Assembly: GCA_002842735.1 (NCBI GenBank)
Contig: PHEB01000008.1
Coordinates: forward strand, 40,625 to 104,624
DNA from: Alphaproteobacteria bacterium HGW-Alphaproteobacteria-7
Lineage (GTDB): Bacteria > Pseudomonadota > Alphaproteobacteria > Sphingomonadales > Sphingomonadaceae
Length of the DNA: 64,000 nt
Direction: 5' to 3'
A program made the translations under genes and the position numbers. The notes below the pieces were generated by a model. It ran no database searches. It worked only from the letters and a program-made list of their open reading frames with translations, and had not been told where the DNA came from. How positions within the stretch are numbered: the stretch's first letter is position 1; every line of letters starts with the position of its first letter. This document shows, one piece after another, positions 25,449 through 34,890 of this stretch.

Positions 25449-26735
25449 ATGAGCATGACTCTTCCCCTTCCCGGCCATGATGCCGCCCGACCATTGGTTC
25501 GCTGGCTGGGCGGCGCTGTGCTGGCGTTCGCCTTGCTCGGCGGGGCCTATGCGTTGGTGGCGCAGGTGGCGGGCGAACGCGGGATCGCCCCAACCGCTGC
25601 CAGCGCCGATATCGAAGTGCGCGGGATCAGCATCGATGTCAGCGGCAAAAGCGCCGAAGACGCCCGCGCCAAAGGCTGGCGTGAGGCGCAGCGGCAGGCG
25701 TGGGCCAAAGTTGGCGGGCCGAAACTGTCCGACGGGCAGCTTGACGGGTTGGTGTCCGCGATCGTGATCGAACGCGAACGGCTGGGCCCGCGGCGCTATA
25801 TCGCCACGCTGGGCGTGGTGTTCGACCGTCAGCGCGCGGGCAGTTATCTTGGCGGCCCGGACCAGGCGGCGCGGTCGGCCCCGCTGTTGCTGATCCCGGC
25901 GATGGAAAGCGGCGGCGCGTTCATCGCCTTTGAACAGCGCAATCCGTGGCAGCAGGCCTGGGCCGACTTCAATCCCGGCACCAGCCGCATCAATTACGTG
26001 CGCCTGAGCGGGGCGGGGGGCGATTCGCTGCTGGTCAATTTCGGTCAGGCGACCCGCCGCAGCCGGGCATGGTGGCGCAGTATGCTCGACCAATATGGCG
26101 CAACCGATGCGCTGATGGCGTTTGCCCGGCTCGATCACCAGTTTCCCGGCGGGCCGGTCAGCGGCACCTTCACCGCGCGATATGGCCCCGATAGCCGCCT
26201 GCTCGAAACTTTCACGATGACGGCTGATGGCCCGGATCAGGTGCCGGAAATGCTGGGCCGCGCGGTTGAACGGATTGACGGCATTTTTTCGGGCGCGCTG
26301 GCGGCGGGCAAACTCAGGCCCGATCCGACCTTGCGGCTGGGCGGCGCTGGCGAAGTTGATCCGGCAATCCAGCGCCTGATCGAGATCGGGCAGGCAATCA
26401 AGGCGCGTGAGGCTGCAGCGGCTGCGGCGGCTGCGGCAGGGATTGTCCCGGGAACCAATGTCCCACCGATCAGCGGCCCTGCGCCGGGCGAAGCAACCGT
26501 GCGCGCCATCACAGTGCAGTTTGCCACGCCTGATGCCGCCACGTTTGACGGGCTGCTCGGCGCAGTGCGCGGCACCGCCGGTGTGCGCGGGCTGGGCGTG
26601 ACCAGCACCGCGATTGGTGGCACGTCGGTGATGAGCGTGAGTTATGCCGGAACGCTCGAAGAACTGGCCGCCGCGTTCGAAGCGCGCGGGTTTACCGTGC
26701 GGCGAGGGGCGAATGCGCTCGCCATCAGCCGTTAG
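25449..26735 (+). CDS. DUF2066-like exported protein upstream of hda
   Basis: The 428-residue protein has an N-terminal hydrophobic segment ([25 protein letters not shown]), then [36 protein letters not shown] and [16 protein letters not shown]. The segment resembles DUF2066 proteins, which have 'A..R..A...AL..VL..LTG' and 'V.FD...v...L' patterns and are commonly encoded next to purM and hda. An alanine-rich linker ([13 protein letters not shown]) precedes a C-terminal alpha/beta domain of about 90 residues ([22 protein letters not shown]). It is probably periplasmic and inner-membrane anchored; function unknown. The family call rests on motif memory and the position between purM and hda. Confidence 0.65.
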   Translation: MSMTLPLPGHDAARPLVRWLGGAVLAFALLGGAYALVAQVAGERGIAPTAASADIEVRGISIDVSGKSAEDARAKGWREAQRQAWAKVGGPKLSDGQLDGLVSAIVIERERLGPRRYIATLGVVFDRQRAGSYLGGPDQAARSAPLLLIPAMESGGAFIAFEQRNPWQQAWADFNPGTSRINYVRLSGAGGDSLLVNFGQATRRSRAWWRSMLDQYGATDALMAFARLDHQFPGGPVSGTFTARYGPDSRLLETFTMTADGPDQVPEMLGRAVERIDGIFSGALAAGKLRPDPTLRLGGAGEVDPAIQRLIEIGQAIKAREAAAAAAAAAGIVPGTNVPPISGPAPGEATVRAITVQFATPDAATFDGLLGAVRGTAGVRGLGVTSTAIGGTSVMSVSYAGTLEELAAAFEARGFTVRRGANALAISR

Positions 26736-26747
26736 GCGCTGGCGGTG

Positions 26748-27407
26748 ATGAACACCCCGTACCCGTCGCAGATTGCCTTGCCGTTGTCCGGGCGTGGGCC
26801 TGCGGGCGCGCAGCGGATTGTGATCGGCGCGGCCAATGCCGGGGTGATCGAGGCGTTGCAGGACCCCGCGCGCTGGCCGTTCCACGTCGCCGTGCTGACC
26901 GGCCCGCCGCGTTCGGGCAAATCGCTGCTGGCCCGCTGGGCGCAGAGCCTGCCGGGGGCAGACGGGCTTGAGGTGATCGACGACGCCGAACGGGCGGATG
27001 AAACCGATCTGTTCCACCGCTGGAACGCGGTGCAGCAAGCCGGCTCGGATGAGGGGCGCGGATTGTTGCTGGTCGCCAATGGCGGCGAGGAAAACGGTGG
27101 GTGGAACATCGCCTTGCCCGATCTCGCCTCACGCATCGGCGGATCGTTGCAACTGGCGATCGGCGCGCCCGATGATGCGATGGCAGGCGCGTTGATCCAC
27201 GCCCATGCCGAACAACGCGGGCTGAGCCTGCCTGACGCGGCGGCGGAATACCTCGTTCCGCGCACCACCCGCAGCTTTGCCGGGATTGAAGCGCTGGTCA
27301 CGGCGATTGATCGCATCAGCCTTGAACGACAGGTGCCCGCCACCATGTCAGTGTGGCGCGCCGCGCTGGAGGCGTTGCATGGGCCAGAGCAGCAACGCCT
27401 GCTGTAA
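26748..27407 (+). CDS. hda: DnaA-related regulatory protein HdaA
   Basis: Hda with the loaded sliding clamp stimulates ATP hydrolysis by DnaA and so prevents re-initiation. The 219-residue protein has a clamp-binding motif QIALPL near the N-terminus. It has one AAA+ core with Walker A GPPRSGKS (residues 52-59), a reduced Walker B-like VIDDAER, and the NPWR-type helix region [15 protein letters not shown] and [28 protein letters not shown]. The C-terminal DNA-binding domain of DnaA is absent, as expected. A GTG three bases earlier is an alternative start. It follows the DUF2066-like gene by about 10 bp. Confidence 0.93.
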   Translation: MNTPYPSQIALPLSGRGPAGAQRIVIGAANAGVIEALQDPARWPFHVAVLTGPPRSGKSLLARWAQSLPGADGLEVIDDAERADETDLFHRWNAVQQAGSDEGRGLLLVANGGEENGGWNIALPDLASRIGGSLQLAIGAPDDAMAGALIHAHAEQRGLSLPDAAAEYLVPRTTRSFAGIEALVTAIDRISLERQVPATMSVWRAALEALHGPEQQRLL

Positions 27408-27451
27408 GGCGCGATTTGCATCACGCGCCGTTTGATGGGAATAAAGGTGTC

Positions 27452-28183
27452 ATGTTCGAACAGCTGATCAGCTATCTGGATTCGGTGCGCGCGCGCGACC
27501 CTGCGCCGCGTTCGCGTTGGGAAATCCTGCTTTATCCGGGGGTGCTGGCGCTTGGGATGCACCGCATCGCGCATTGGCTGTTTGACGCCAAGCTGTATTT
27601 CCTCGCCCGGTTTGTGAACCATTTTTCGCGGGCGCTGACCGCGATTGATATTCACCCCGGCGCGCAGATCGGCAAAAACCTGTTTATCGACCACGGCTTT
27701 ACCGTGATTGGTGAAACCGCCGAAATTGGCGATAATGTCACCATTTATCAATGTGTCACGCTGGGCGGCACCAACCCCACCAACGGCAAGGGCGGGAAAC
27801 GCCACCCGACCTTGGCCGACAATGTCATCATCGGTTCGGGCGCGCAGATCATCGGGCCGATTGTGGTGGGTGAACGCGCGCGAGTCGGCGCCAATGCCGT
27901 TGTTACCGAAGACGTGCCCCCGGGCGCGACGATGATCGGGCTGAAGGCGCGTTCAACACTGGTTCCGGCGGAGGAATGGATCAAGGAATTCATCCCCTAC
28001 GGCACGCCTTGCGATGATCCCCCGTGCGACGACGAAGGCCGCCCGCGCCGCGATTGCGTGGAAAAGCTCGAAGCGGAAATCGCAGGCCTGCGCGAAGAAA
28101 TGGCGGCGATGAAGGCGCTGCTGGCAGAACGCAGCGCGCCGGTTGAGGCTGAGGCGCCGCTCAAAAGCGGAACCACGGATTGA
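27452..28183 (+). CDS. cysE: Serine O-acetyltransferase (CysE/EpsC type)
   Basis: The enzyme acetylates serine to O-acetylserine for cysteine synthesis. The 243-residue protein begins with a helical region (EILLYPGVLALGMHRIAHWLF). It then has left-handed beta-helix hexapeptides: DIHPGAQIGKNLFIDHGFTVIGETAEIGDNVTIYQCVTLGGT, ADNVIIGSGAQIIGPIVVGE and ARVGANAVV. The catalytic His lies in DHG and the substrate loop is NGKGGKRHP. The C-terminal helix (VEKLEAEIAGLREEMAAMKALL) is a likely coiled coil. It sits two bases from the DUF2794 start (TTG) and is probably cotranscribed with it. Confidence 0.92.
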   Translation: MFEQLISYLDSVRARDPAPRSRWEILLYPGVLALGMHRIAHWLFDAKLYFLARFVNHFSRALTAIDIHPGAQIGKNLFIDHGFTVIGETAEIGDNVTIYQCVTLGGTNPTNGKGGKRHPTLADNVIIGSGAQIIGPIVVGERARVGANAVVTEDVPPGATMIGLKARSTLVPAEEWIKEFIPYGTPCDDPPCDDEGRPRRDCVEKLEAEIAGLREEMAAMKALLAERSAPVEAEAPLKSGTTD

Positions 28184-28191
28184 ATTCAGGG

Positions 28192-28569
28192 ATGAATGGT
28201 TCCGGCCCCAAGGGATTGCCAATGGGGTTGAATGCCGGACAGGTGGTGGCGTTTCCGGGCCACGCTGCATCGCAGGTCGGGTTCGAACGCGCAGAATTGC
28301 AGCGCATCCTTGATCTGTATGGCCGGATGGTCGCCGCCGGACAATGGCGCGATTACGCAATGGATTTTGATCGCCACGCCGCGACCTTCGCCGCGTTCCG
28401 CCGCAGTGCCGAACGCCCGCAGGCCCGGATCGAAAAACGCCCCGCCTTGCGCGCGAAACAGGGGATGTGGACGCTGTTCGGCGAACACGGGCAGGTGTTA
28501 AGACGCGGGCACGACCTCGCAGGCGTGCTCGCACCGATGGAGCGGCGGTTGCTTAAAGCGGTGGATTGA
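28192..28569 (+). CDS. DUF2794 family protein
   Basis: The 125-residue cytosolic protein has the family signature VAFPGHAASQVGFERAELQRILDLYGRMVAAGQWRDYAMDFDRHAATFAAFRR. The ending is RPALRAKQGMWTLFGEHGQVLRRGHDL. DUF2794 is restricted to alphaproteobacteria as far as I know and has no assigned function. Starts at TTG 28180, ATG 28192 or ATG 28222 are all possible; 28222 has the best Shine-Dalgarno (AAGGGA). The conserved part begins after it, so the choice is uncertain. Confidence 0.88.
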   Translation: MNGSGPKGLPMGLNAGQVVAFPGHAASQVGFERAELQRILDLYGRMVAAGQWRDYAMDFDRHAATFAAFRRSAERPQARIEKRPALRAKQGMWTLFGEHGQVLRRGHDLAGVLAPMERRLLKAVD

Positions 28570-28605
28570 AAGCCCCCCTCCCCGAAGGGAGGGGGATAGA
28601 CAGGA

Positions 28606-29535
28606 TCAACCGCGCGCGCTGCCCGGTCCCGTGCCGGTCACCTTCTGCATCGCTTTCAGGATATTGCCCGATTGCTCGCTGCCCGATTGCGGGGCGATCA
28701 GGTTGGTGAAGGCGTTGATTTCTTCCCAATGCGCGGCAAAGCCTTCGACCGTGCGTTCACCTTCGGGCAGCCACACCGCATCGTTCATCACCGTCCACGA
28801 CGAATGGAAGCCGCCAGCGCCCGCGCCAACAATCGCATTGGTCGGCGCGTCTTCGCTGACGAGGAACAGTGCGGCAGGCACCACGTTTTCGGGCGCGAAC
28901 AGCTTGAATGCTTCTTCGGGGAACAGATCTTCGGTCATGCGGGTGCCCGCGACCGGCGACAGGGTGTTGCAGCGCACGTTATACTTCGCGCCTTCCAATG
29001 CCAGCGTCTTGGTCAGGCCCGCAAGGCCAAGCTTGGCCGCGCCGTAATTGGCCTGGCCGAAATTGCCGAACAGGCCGGTGGACGACGCGGTCATCAGCAC
29101 GCGGCCATAGCCCTGTTCGCGGAAGGTTTCCCAGCACGCCTTGGTGGCAAAGGCGCTGCCGGTGAGGTGCACCTTGACCACGAATTCAAAGTCGGCCGGT
29201 TCCATTTTGACGAAGGTCTTGTCGCGCAGCACGCCCGCGTTGTTGATCAGAACATGGACGCCGCCCCACTTCTGCTTGGCATCGGCGACCATCTTTTCCA
29301 TCTGTTCGTATTCGGTGACCGACCCGCCGTTGGCGATCGCTTCGCCGCCCATCGCTTCGATTTCGGCGACGACCTGCGCTGCAGCGTCAGAGGTGCCGGT
29401 GCCATCGCGCGCGCCGCCCAGATCATTGACCACAACCTTCGCCCCGCGCCGCGCGAGTTCCAGCGCATAGGCCTTGCCCAAACCGCCGCCTGCACCGGTG
29501 ACGATGGCAACCTTGTCTTTGAAGTTGATGGTCAT
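28606..29535 (-). CDS. SDR 3-hydroxyacyl-CoA dehydrogenase (MFE-2-like)
   Basis: The 309-residue short-chain dehydrogenase resembles the dehydrogenase domain of peroxisomal multifunctional enzyme 2. It has [49 protein letters not shown], Ser151/152, and Tyr164 and Lys168 in YGAAK, plus the C-terminal [28 protein letters not shown]. In that group the GGARDGTG acidic loop selects NAD. It would oxidise 3-hydroxyacyl-CoA in a beta-oxidation-type route. It is single, with no hydratase beside it. Starts at ATG 29533-29535. Confidence 0.88.
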   Translation of the reverse strand: MTINFKDKVAIVTGAGGGLGKAYALELARRGAKVVVNDLGGARDGTGTSDAAAQVVAEIEAMGGEAIANGGSVTEYEQMEKMVADAKQKWGGVHVLINNAGVLRDKTFVKMEPADFEFVVKVHLTGSAFATKACWETFREQGYGRVLMTASSTGLFGNFGQANYGAAKLGLAGLTKTLALEGAKYNVRCNTLSPVAGTRMTEDLFPEEAFKLFAPENVVPAALFLVSEDAPTNAIVGAGAGGFHSSWTVMNDAVWLPEGERTVEGFAAHWEEINAFTNLIAPQSGSEQSGNILKAMQKVTGTGPGSARG

Positions 29536-29679
29536 GTCTGTTCTCCTGTCCTTGATCTATGCGGCTTCTGGGCGGCGCGGTTTACGCCTGCGTAAAGCTG
29601 ATTTGTGGCCGCTGCGTGGCACTTTCAAGCGTGGCTTGCAACAGCCGAACTGTCAGGCGGCGGATGCCGTAGCGGCATT

Positions 29680-29761
29680 GTGAGTCCCCGCGCAGGCGGG
29701 AACCTCGCTGATCAGGCGAATCGCTCTGCCGACCGGGATTCCCGCCTACGCGGGAATTCAC
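29680..29761. repeat. Paired-palindrome repeat, family C, copy 2
   Basis: GTGAGTCCCCGCGCAGGCGGGAAC and the inverse GATTCCCGCCTACGCGGGAATTCAC are about 30 bp apart. The right arm ends at the gph stop codon. It lies between gph and the SDR gene upstream on the same strand and may act as a transcription end for gph. Confidence 0.8.
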
Positions 29762-30441
29762 AAGTGTTCGAGCGCTGGAATCAGATCAGCAAACGAATCG
29801 ATCACCGCATCCGCGCCCATTTCATGCGGGGGCGCATCGCAATAGCCATAGGCAGCCGTGACGAACGGCACTTCGGCAGCTTGCGCGGCACGGGCATCAT
29901 AGGTCGAATCGCCGATGAACACGAATCGCCCGTCTCCGGTGGCAGCGCGCGCGGCGATCACCGGGGCGGGGTGCGGTTTGGCGAGGAACTGGCCATCATC
30001 GCCCTTGCCCATCGAATCCCCGCCGATCACGGTTTCAAATGCGCCGATCAGATCAAGCTGGGTCAGGATGCTGCGGGCAAAACCTTCAAACTTGTTGGTG
30101 ACGACCGCCATCCGCACACCCTGCGATGCCAGATCCGCCAGCGCCTTACGCACGCCGGGATAGGGCGCGGTGTGGACGGCGTTATGTTCGGCATAATAGG
30201 CCAGCATCGCCTTGTAGAGCCGCTTGAACTCATCATCCGGCAGGCCGCCCTGCGCTTCCACCGCGCGCGCCAGCATAATCTTGGCCCCGCCGCCGATCAG
30301 GTCTTTCGACGTATCGAGCGGTGCCGCCTCAAACCCGCCCAGCACCAGCGCATGGTTCACCGCCGTGCCCAGATCGCGAAAGGTATCGAGCAGGGTGCCA
30401 TCAAGGTCGAACCCGATTGCATCAAAGGGAATTTGCGTCAT
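29758..30441 (-). CDS. gph: Phosphoglycolate phosphatase (HAD family)
   Basis: This HAD-superfamily phosphatase clears 2-phosphoglycolate. The 227-residue product has motif I FDLDGTLLDT (residues 10-19), an alpha-helical cap domain, motif II VVTNK, the motif III Lys region (KPHPAP) and motif IV FIGDSTYDARAA. Start at ATG 30439-30441; the upstream in-frame start adds residues from the glmU leader. It is divergent from glmU with only 76 bp between them. Confidence 0.9.
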   Translation of the reverse strand: MTQIPFDAIGFDLDGTLLDTFRDLGTAVNHALVLGGFEAAPLDTSKDLIGGGAKIMLARAVEAQGGLPDDEFKRLYKAMLAYYAEHNAVHTAPYPGVRKALADLASQGVRMAVVTNKFEGFARSILTQLDLIGAFETVIGGDSMGKGDDGQFLAKPHPAPVIAARAATGDGRFVFIGDSTYDARAAQAAEVPFVTAAYGYCDAPPHEMGADAVIDSFADLIPALEHL

Positions 30442-30517
30442 GGCGGTGGCGGTGGCGGATGCTTCTTCAAACCGCAAGTATTTGCTGGCAGGCGCAGCTT
30501 AACTTACAGGGGCTTTC

Positions 30518-31885
30518 ATGACCACGACGACACATCCTTTCGCCGCCATCATCCTTGCCGCGGGCAAGGGCACCCGGATGAAGAGCGACACGCACAAGGT
30601 GCTGCACCCGATTGCCGGCCGGGCGATGCTCGATCACCTGATGGCATCGGTCGAAGAACTCGGGCCGGAACGGCTGGCGGTTGTGGTTGGCGTCGGACGC
30701 GATCAGATCGAGGCGGCGGTGGGCGCGCGCGCGGCAACCTGCCTGCAAGAACCGCAGCTTGGCACCGGCCACGCGGTCGCGCAGGCTGAAGGTGCGCTGG
30801 CGGGCTTTGCGGGCGATGTGCTGGTGCTTTACGGCGATGTGCCGTTCGTGAAGGCGGCGACGATGCGCGCGATGCTGGAGCGGTTGCACGGCGCAGATAG
30901 CCCCGCTGCGGTGGTATTGGGCTTTGAGCCTGCCGATCCGCTCGCCTATGGCCGGGTGATCGCGGATGATGATGGTCGCATCATCAAGATGGTCGAATAC
31001 AAGGACGCGGACGAGGGTGAGCGTGCCACGCGGCTGTGCAATTCGGGCCTGATCGCGGCGCGTGCGGCCGATCTGTTCGCGCTGCTGGCGCGGGTCGGCA
31101 ATGATAACGCGCAGGGCGAATATTACCTTCCCGATATCGTCAATATCGCGATTGCCGACGGGCGCACCTGCGCGGTGATCGTGGCGGAAACGCCGGACGA
31201 AGTTGCCGGGATCAACTCCCGCGCCGAACTTGCTGCGGCGGAGGCCCGCTGGCAGGCGGTGCGGCGCAACCGGGCGATGGACGAAGGTGCAACCCTGATC
31301 GCGCCTGAAACGGTGTTCTTCAGCTGGGACACGCAGGTGGGCCGCGATGTCACGATTGAACCCAATGTGTTCTTCGGCCCCGGCGTTGCGATCGCCGACA
31401 ACGTGCTGATCCGCGCCAATTCGCACATCGAAGGCGCGAAGCTGGCGAGCGGGGTCAAGGTCGGCCCGTTTGCGCGCCTGCGCCCCGGCACGGTGCTGGA
31501 AGAAGGCAGCTTCGTCGGCAATTTTGTCGAGGTGAAGAATGCGGTGCTGGGGCAGGGCGCGAAGGCCAGCCACCTCACCTATCTCGGTGACGCCACCATC
31601 GGCGCGGGCGCGAATATTGGTGCAGGCACAATCACCTGCAATTATGATGGCTATTTCAAGCACAAAACGGTGATTGGTGAGCGCGCCTTTATCGGATCGA
31701 ACTCGGCATTGGTCGCGCCCGTCAGCATCGGCGCGGATGCGATTGTCGCGGCGGGCAGCACCGTCAGCCGCGATGTCGCACCCGGAGAGCTGCGCATGGT
31801 GCGCGCCGAACAATTGGTTAAGCCGGGTTGGGCCGACCGGTTCCACGATGCGATGAAGAAAAAGAAAGCGGCGGAAAAGAAGTGA
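30518..31885 (+). CDS. glmU: Bifunctional GlcNAc-1-phosphate uridyltransferase / GlcN-1-phosphate acetyltransferase
   Basis: GlmU makes UDP-GlcNAc for peptidoglycan and LPS. The N-terminal pyrophosphorylase domain has ILAAGKGTRMKSDTHKVLHPIAG, QEPQLGTGHAVAQAE and LVLYGDVPF. The C-terminal left-handed beta-helix acetyltransferase domain carries hexapeptide repeats, for example NVFFGPGVAIADNVLI, GAKLASGVKVGPFARLRPGT and NIGAGTITCNYDGYFKHKTVIGERAFIGSNSALVAPV. It is full length (455 residues). The stop overlaps a GTG for the HNH protein. Confidence 0.98.
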   Translation: MTTTTHPFAAIILAAGKGTRMKSDTHKVLHPIAGRAMLDHLMASVEELGPERLAVVVGVGRDQIEAAVGARAATCLQEPQLGTGHAVAQAEGALAGFAGDVLVLYGDVPFVKAATMRAMLERLHGADSPAAVVLGFEPADPLAYGRVIADDDGRIIKMVEYKDADEGERATRLCNSGLIAARAADLFALLARVGNDNAQGEYYLPDIVNIAIADGRTCAVIVAETPDEVAGINSRAELAAAEARWQAVRRNRAMDEGATLIAPETVFFSWDTQVGRDVTIEPNVFFGPGVAIADNVLIRANSHIEGAKLASGVKVGPFARLRPGTVLEEGSFVGNFVEVKNAVLGQGAKASHLTYLGDATIGAGANIGAGTITCNYDGYFKHKTVIGERAFIGSNSALVAPVSIGADAIVAAGSTVSRDVAPGELRMVRAEQLVKPGWADRFHDAMKKKKAAEKK

Positions 31886-32148
31886 GCGACCACCCCAACT
31901 GCTGGCTCTGCTCCCGCCCGCTTGGCGACATCGAGCAATGGCATCACCCGGTGCCCAAGGCCAAAAAGGGCAAGGTGAAGGTGCCGATCCACCCGATTTG
32001 CCACAAGACCATCCACGCCAACTTCACCAATAACGAATTGGCGCGGATCGGTGACAAGGCGAGTGTGATTCGCGACAATCCTGCGATCGCCAAGTTTGTC
32101 GCCTGGGTGGCAAACAAGCCCGCCGATTTCGACGCGCCAACGCGGTAA
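31882..32148 (+). CDS. Small HNH-type protein overlapping glmU
   Basis: The 88-residue protein starts with a GTG that overlaps the glmU stop by four bases. It contains a zinc-type CxxC (CWLC), then HHPVPK and PIHPICHKTIHANFTNNEL. Together these fit the His-Asn-His metal-finger of HNH nucleases, with a single CxxC arm. Nuclease activity is an inference; small standalone HNH proteins of this kind are common and mostly uncharacterised. Coupling to glmU suggests the two are always made together. Confidence 0.75.
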   Translation: MSDHPNCWLCSRPLGDIEQWHHPVPKAKKGKVKVPIHPICHKTIHANFTNNELARIGDKASVIRDNPAIAKFVAWVANKPADFDAPTR

Positions 32149-32151
32149 TTC

Positions 32152-32391
32152 TCAGGCGTCCTCCATCCGCGCGGCTTTGCCGCCTGCCGCGATATATTCA
32201 CGCTCCCACTGCGCAAATTCGCTGCGGCTGAGCAGGTATCGTGTCCGGGCTTCGGCAAAGGGGATCGCGCGGTCGCGCACGGCGCGCACCACGTCATCCT
32301 TGCGCGCCTTGGACCAATGCACGCGGTGGGTTTTCGGAAGGCCGTACTGCTTAATCGCATCGGCAATCGACATGTCTCTGGGATAGGCCAT
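32152..32391 (-). CDS. SciP/DUF1153-like small DNA-binding regulator
   Basis: The protein of about 79 residues contains the DUF1153 pattern: GLPKTHRVHWSKARKDDVVRAVRDRAIPFAEARTRYLLSRSEFAQWEREYIAAGG. This is close to Caulobacter SciP (KRWVIRRKAEVVAAVRGGLLS-EEACSRYTLTVDEFLSWQ), a helix-turn-helix protein that binds CtrA and blocks its target transcription in G1. Unlike SciP it has a short N-terminal arm. GAGGAAC lies before the ATG at 32389-32391; a GTG at 32392-32394 is an alternative. A role in the CtrA cell-cycle circuit is inferred from the family. Confidence 0.78.
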   Translation of the reverse strand: MAYPRDMSIADAIKQYGLPKTHRVHWSKARKDDVVRAVRDRAIPFAEARTRYLLSRSEFAQWEREYIAAGGKAARMEDA

Positions 32392-32587
32392 CACTGTGTT
32401 CCTCGTCAGTTGTGCGTGTCATCGCCCCCGATGGCCTGAGTGTTGACGGGCAGGCCTAACAGGGTGCTGCCGAACATAGTTAAAACCGCGTTGACGAACC
32501 GCCCCGTGCCGCGCTTGCGACGAGCTGAGGGCAAAGTGTCGGCTTATTTTACAGGTAGTTACGTTTGCCTGCGTTATCTAACGCAAA

Positions 32588-32614
32588 AGGGGCGATCCCT
32601 TGCCGGAACCGCCC
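32588..32614. terminator. Hairpin in the gap between the SciP-like and S9 genes
   Basis: GGGGCG and CGCCCC pair around a 14-base loop. No U-run follows on either strand. The 250-bp gap around it shows no other gene or recognisable site. It lies just after the S9 peptidase stop (transcribed leftward), so it could end that transcript. Confidence 0.3.
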
Positions 32615-32640
32615 CTGTCTGAGTGCTGCGATAGGCGAAT

Positions 32641-34779
32641 CTATTCGCGATGCTGATCCATCAACCGCTGCATCAGATAGATGAATTGCAGCGCCTGCAG
32701 CTTGGCGCGCTGATCATTATCGACCCCGCCTGAGTGCCCTCCGGTGGTGTCTTCGAAGTAGTAATAGGGCTGACCCAGCTCTTTCAGCTTGGCAGCCCCC
32801 TTGCGCGCATGGGCGGGGTGGGTGCGATCATCCGCGGTGGATGCCCACAGGAAGGGCGAGGGGTAATCCACGCCCGCCACGATTTTCTGATAGGGCGAAT
32901 AGCCATCGATCCACGCCCGCTGTTCGGGTATGCGCGGATCGCCATATTCACCGATCCACGAAGCCCCGCGCCCGATCAGGTGATAGCGAACCATATCGAA
33001 CAGCGGGATCTGCACGATCGCCGCATTCAGCAGGTCGGGCCGCTGGGTGAAGAATGTGCCCACCAGCAGGCCGCCTTGTGATCCGCCCTGGATGCCGAGA
33101 TGCCGGGGCGAAGTGAAGCCGCGCTTCACCAGATCCTCGCCCACTGCGATGAAATCATCCCAGGTGCGCTGCTTGTTTTCGCGGATCGCGGTCTGGTGCC
33201 AGTTCGGCCCGAACTCGCCCCCGCCGCGCATATTGGCGAGCACATAGGCGCCGCCCTTTTCGACCCACAGCTTGCCCGTGCTACCAAGATAACCCGGCAG
33301 ACGCGGCACCTGAAAGCCGCCATAGCCTGTCAGCAGCGTCGCGGTGGAGCCGTCCAAGGTCATCCCCTTGGGCTTGACGATGAAGTAGGGGATTTTGGTC
33401 CCGTCCTTGCTGGTCGCTTCGTGCTGCTCAACGTCCATGCCGGCTGCATCGAAATAGGTCGGCGAGCGCTTGACCTGCTCCAGCGTCAGGCCGTCCTTGG
33501 CATAATACCACGTGCCAGGGCTGAGGAAATCGGTCGAGGTGAACATGATCTCGTCGGTCTCGTCCGACGATGCGGCGATTCCGACCGTGGCGTTGTCCGG
33601 AAGGGCGACCTGCGTGCTGGCCCACTTGCCATCAGCGTAATCGAACTTCAGCACCCGCCCGCGCACATTGTCGAGCAGCTCGACAAACAGGCTGTTCTTT
33701 GTGGTGGCAGAACCCTGCTTGGTCTGGCGTTCGCCCGGTGCCCAGACAAGAGTCATCGGAACGCCGTTAGGATCGGCCTTCCACGCCTCCAGATCGGCCG
33801 AGACCAGTGCATCTGCCGGGAAGGTCTGATCGCCGCGCGTCCAATCGACATCGGTCGAGAACAGGATCTGGCCATCGATGATGCCGGCAGGCCCGGCCTT
33901 GGTGGGCAGATCAAGCTTGAGCCACTGGCCGTCCTTCTCGAAGAAGTACTCGCGCTCGTGGAAAGAAATGCCGCGATAGGCGAGGCGCCCGTGGATCACG
34001 TAATTGCCGTCGCGCAGCAGCGATGCTCCCGAGGACACGTCGGTCTTTTCGCCCCGGAAAATCTCCGGCGCGTCCTCAATCGCGGTGCCGCGCTTCCACA
34101 GCCGGGTGGTAAAGGGGTAGAAGCTCTCGGTGGTTGTCTCGGGCGTGAAATTGCGGCTTATCAGCAGCGTGTCTTCATCCATCCACTGGGTGCTGCCCTG
34201 ACTTTCGGGCAGTTCGAAGCCGCCTTCGACAAAACTCTTGGTGGTGATGTCAAACTCGCGGCCCAGCCGCGCGTCCTTGCCGCCGTCCGAGAGGTAAAGA
34301 ATGCATCGCGTAGCTTTGGGCGGCAGGCACGACATGCCGCCATAGACCCATTCCTTGCCCTCGGCTGCTGCCAGCGCATCAACATCGAGGATCGTCTCCC
34401 ATTCGGGCTTGTCGGTACGCCAGCTTTCCAGCGTGGTGCGGCGCAGCAGGCCCTTGGGGTTTGCCGCGTCTTGCCAGAAATTGAGCATGCCGTGCGGGGT
34501 AAAGGAGACACCGGGCACGCGCTCGTCCGAATTGAAAATCGCCAGCGCTTCGGCCTTCGCTTGCGCATAGCGCGGATCGGCTTCGAAGGCGGCCAGCGTG
34601 CGTTCGTTCTCCTTGGCGACCCATTCGAGCGCCTCGGGGCTGCGGGCTTCTTCGAGCCAGATATGGGGATCCTGCTCGGGGCCGGGGACGCCGGTAACGG
34701 GGGTTTCTTGCGCGGTTGCGCCAGTTGTTGATGCCATGGTCATTGCGAGCGCCAATGCGAATGTGGAGACAAGTTTCAA
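32641..34779 (-). CDS. Exported prolyl oligopeptidase (S9A)
   Basis: This is a serine peptidase with a beta-propeller lid and an alpha/beta hydrolase domain. The start is a TTG at 34777-34779 with GGAGAGG five bases upstream, which yields a clean signal peptide (MKLVSTFALALAMTMASTTGATAQ); the frame further upstream crosses a repeat. The propeller spans about residues 30-440. The catalytic Ser is in GGSQGGLL (about residue 565), the Asp in ASTADDRTHPAHA, and the His in DTTGGHSGG near the C-terminus. At about 712 residues it matches the family. It probably acts in the periplasm on proline-containing peptides. Confidence 0.93.
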   Translation of the reverse strand: MKLVSTFALALAMTMASTTGATAQETPVTGVPGPEQDPHIWLEEARSPEALEWVAKENERTLAAFEADPRYAQAKAEALAIFNSDERVPGVSFTPHGMLNFWQDAANPKGLLRRTTLESWRTDKPEWETILDVDALAAAEGKEWVYGGMSCLPPKATRCILYLSDGGKDARLGREFDITTKSFVEGGFELPESQGSTQWMDEDTLLISRNFTPETTTESFYPFTTRLWKRGTAIEDAPEIFRGEKTDVSSGASLLRDGNYVIHGRLAYRGISFHEREYFFEKDGQWLKLDLPTKAGPAGIIDGQILFSTDVDWTRGDQTFPADALVSADLEAWKADPNGVPMTLVWAPGERQTKQGSATTKNSLFVELLDNVRGRVLKFDYADGKWASTQVALPDNATVGIAASSDETDEIMFTSTDFLSPGTWYYAKDGLTLEQVKRSPTYFDAAGMDVEQHEATSKDGTKIPYFIVKPKGMTLDGSTATLLTGYGGFQVPRLPGYLGSTGKLWVEKGGAYVLANMRGGGEFGPNWHQTAIRENKQRTWDDFIAVGEDLVKRGFTSPRHLGIQGGSQGGLLVGTFFTQRPDLLNAAIVQIPLFDMVRYHLIGRGASWIGEYGDPRIPEQRAWIDGYSPYQKIVAGVDYPSPFLWASTADDRTHPAHARKGAAKLKELGQPYYYFEDTTGGHSGGVDNDQRAKLQALQFIYLMQRLMDQHRE

Positions 34780-34890
34780 GCGTCCTCTCCTATGGGGAAA
34801 TGCTGGACGCGGTTGTGCAGGGGGCGCGCGCGAAAGGGAAGGGGATACAAACAAAAAGGGCGAGCCATTGGCCCGCCCCGTCTGATTTTT

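Noticed and set aside
24258..27038. Very long frame extending purM upstream to 926 residues
   Set aside because: The extra part is antisense to the DUF2066-like and hda genes and lacks PurM similarity; the family start is at 25379.
30467..31846. 459-codon frame opposite glmU
   Set aside because: Antisense shadow of a clear glmU.
33100..34731. 543-codon frame on the plus strand opposite the S9 peptidase
   Set aside because: Antisense shadow; no domain motifs.
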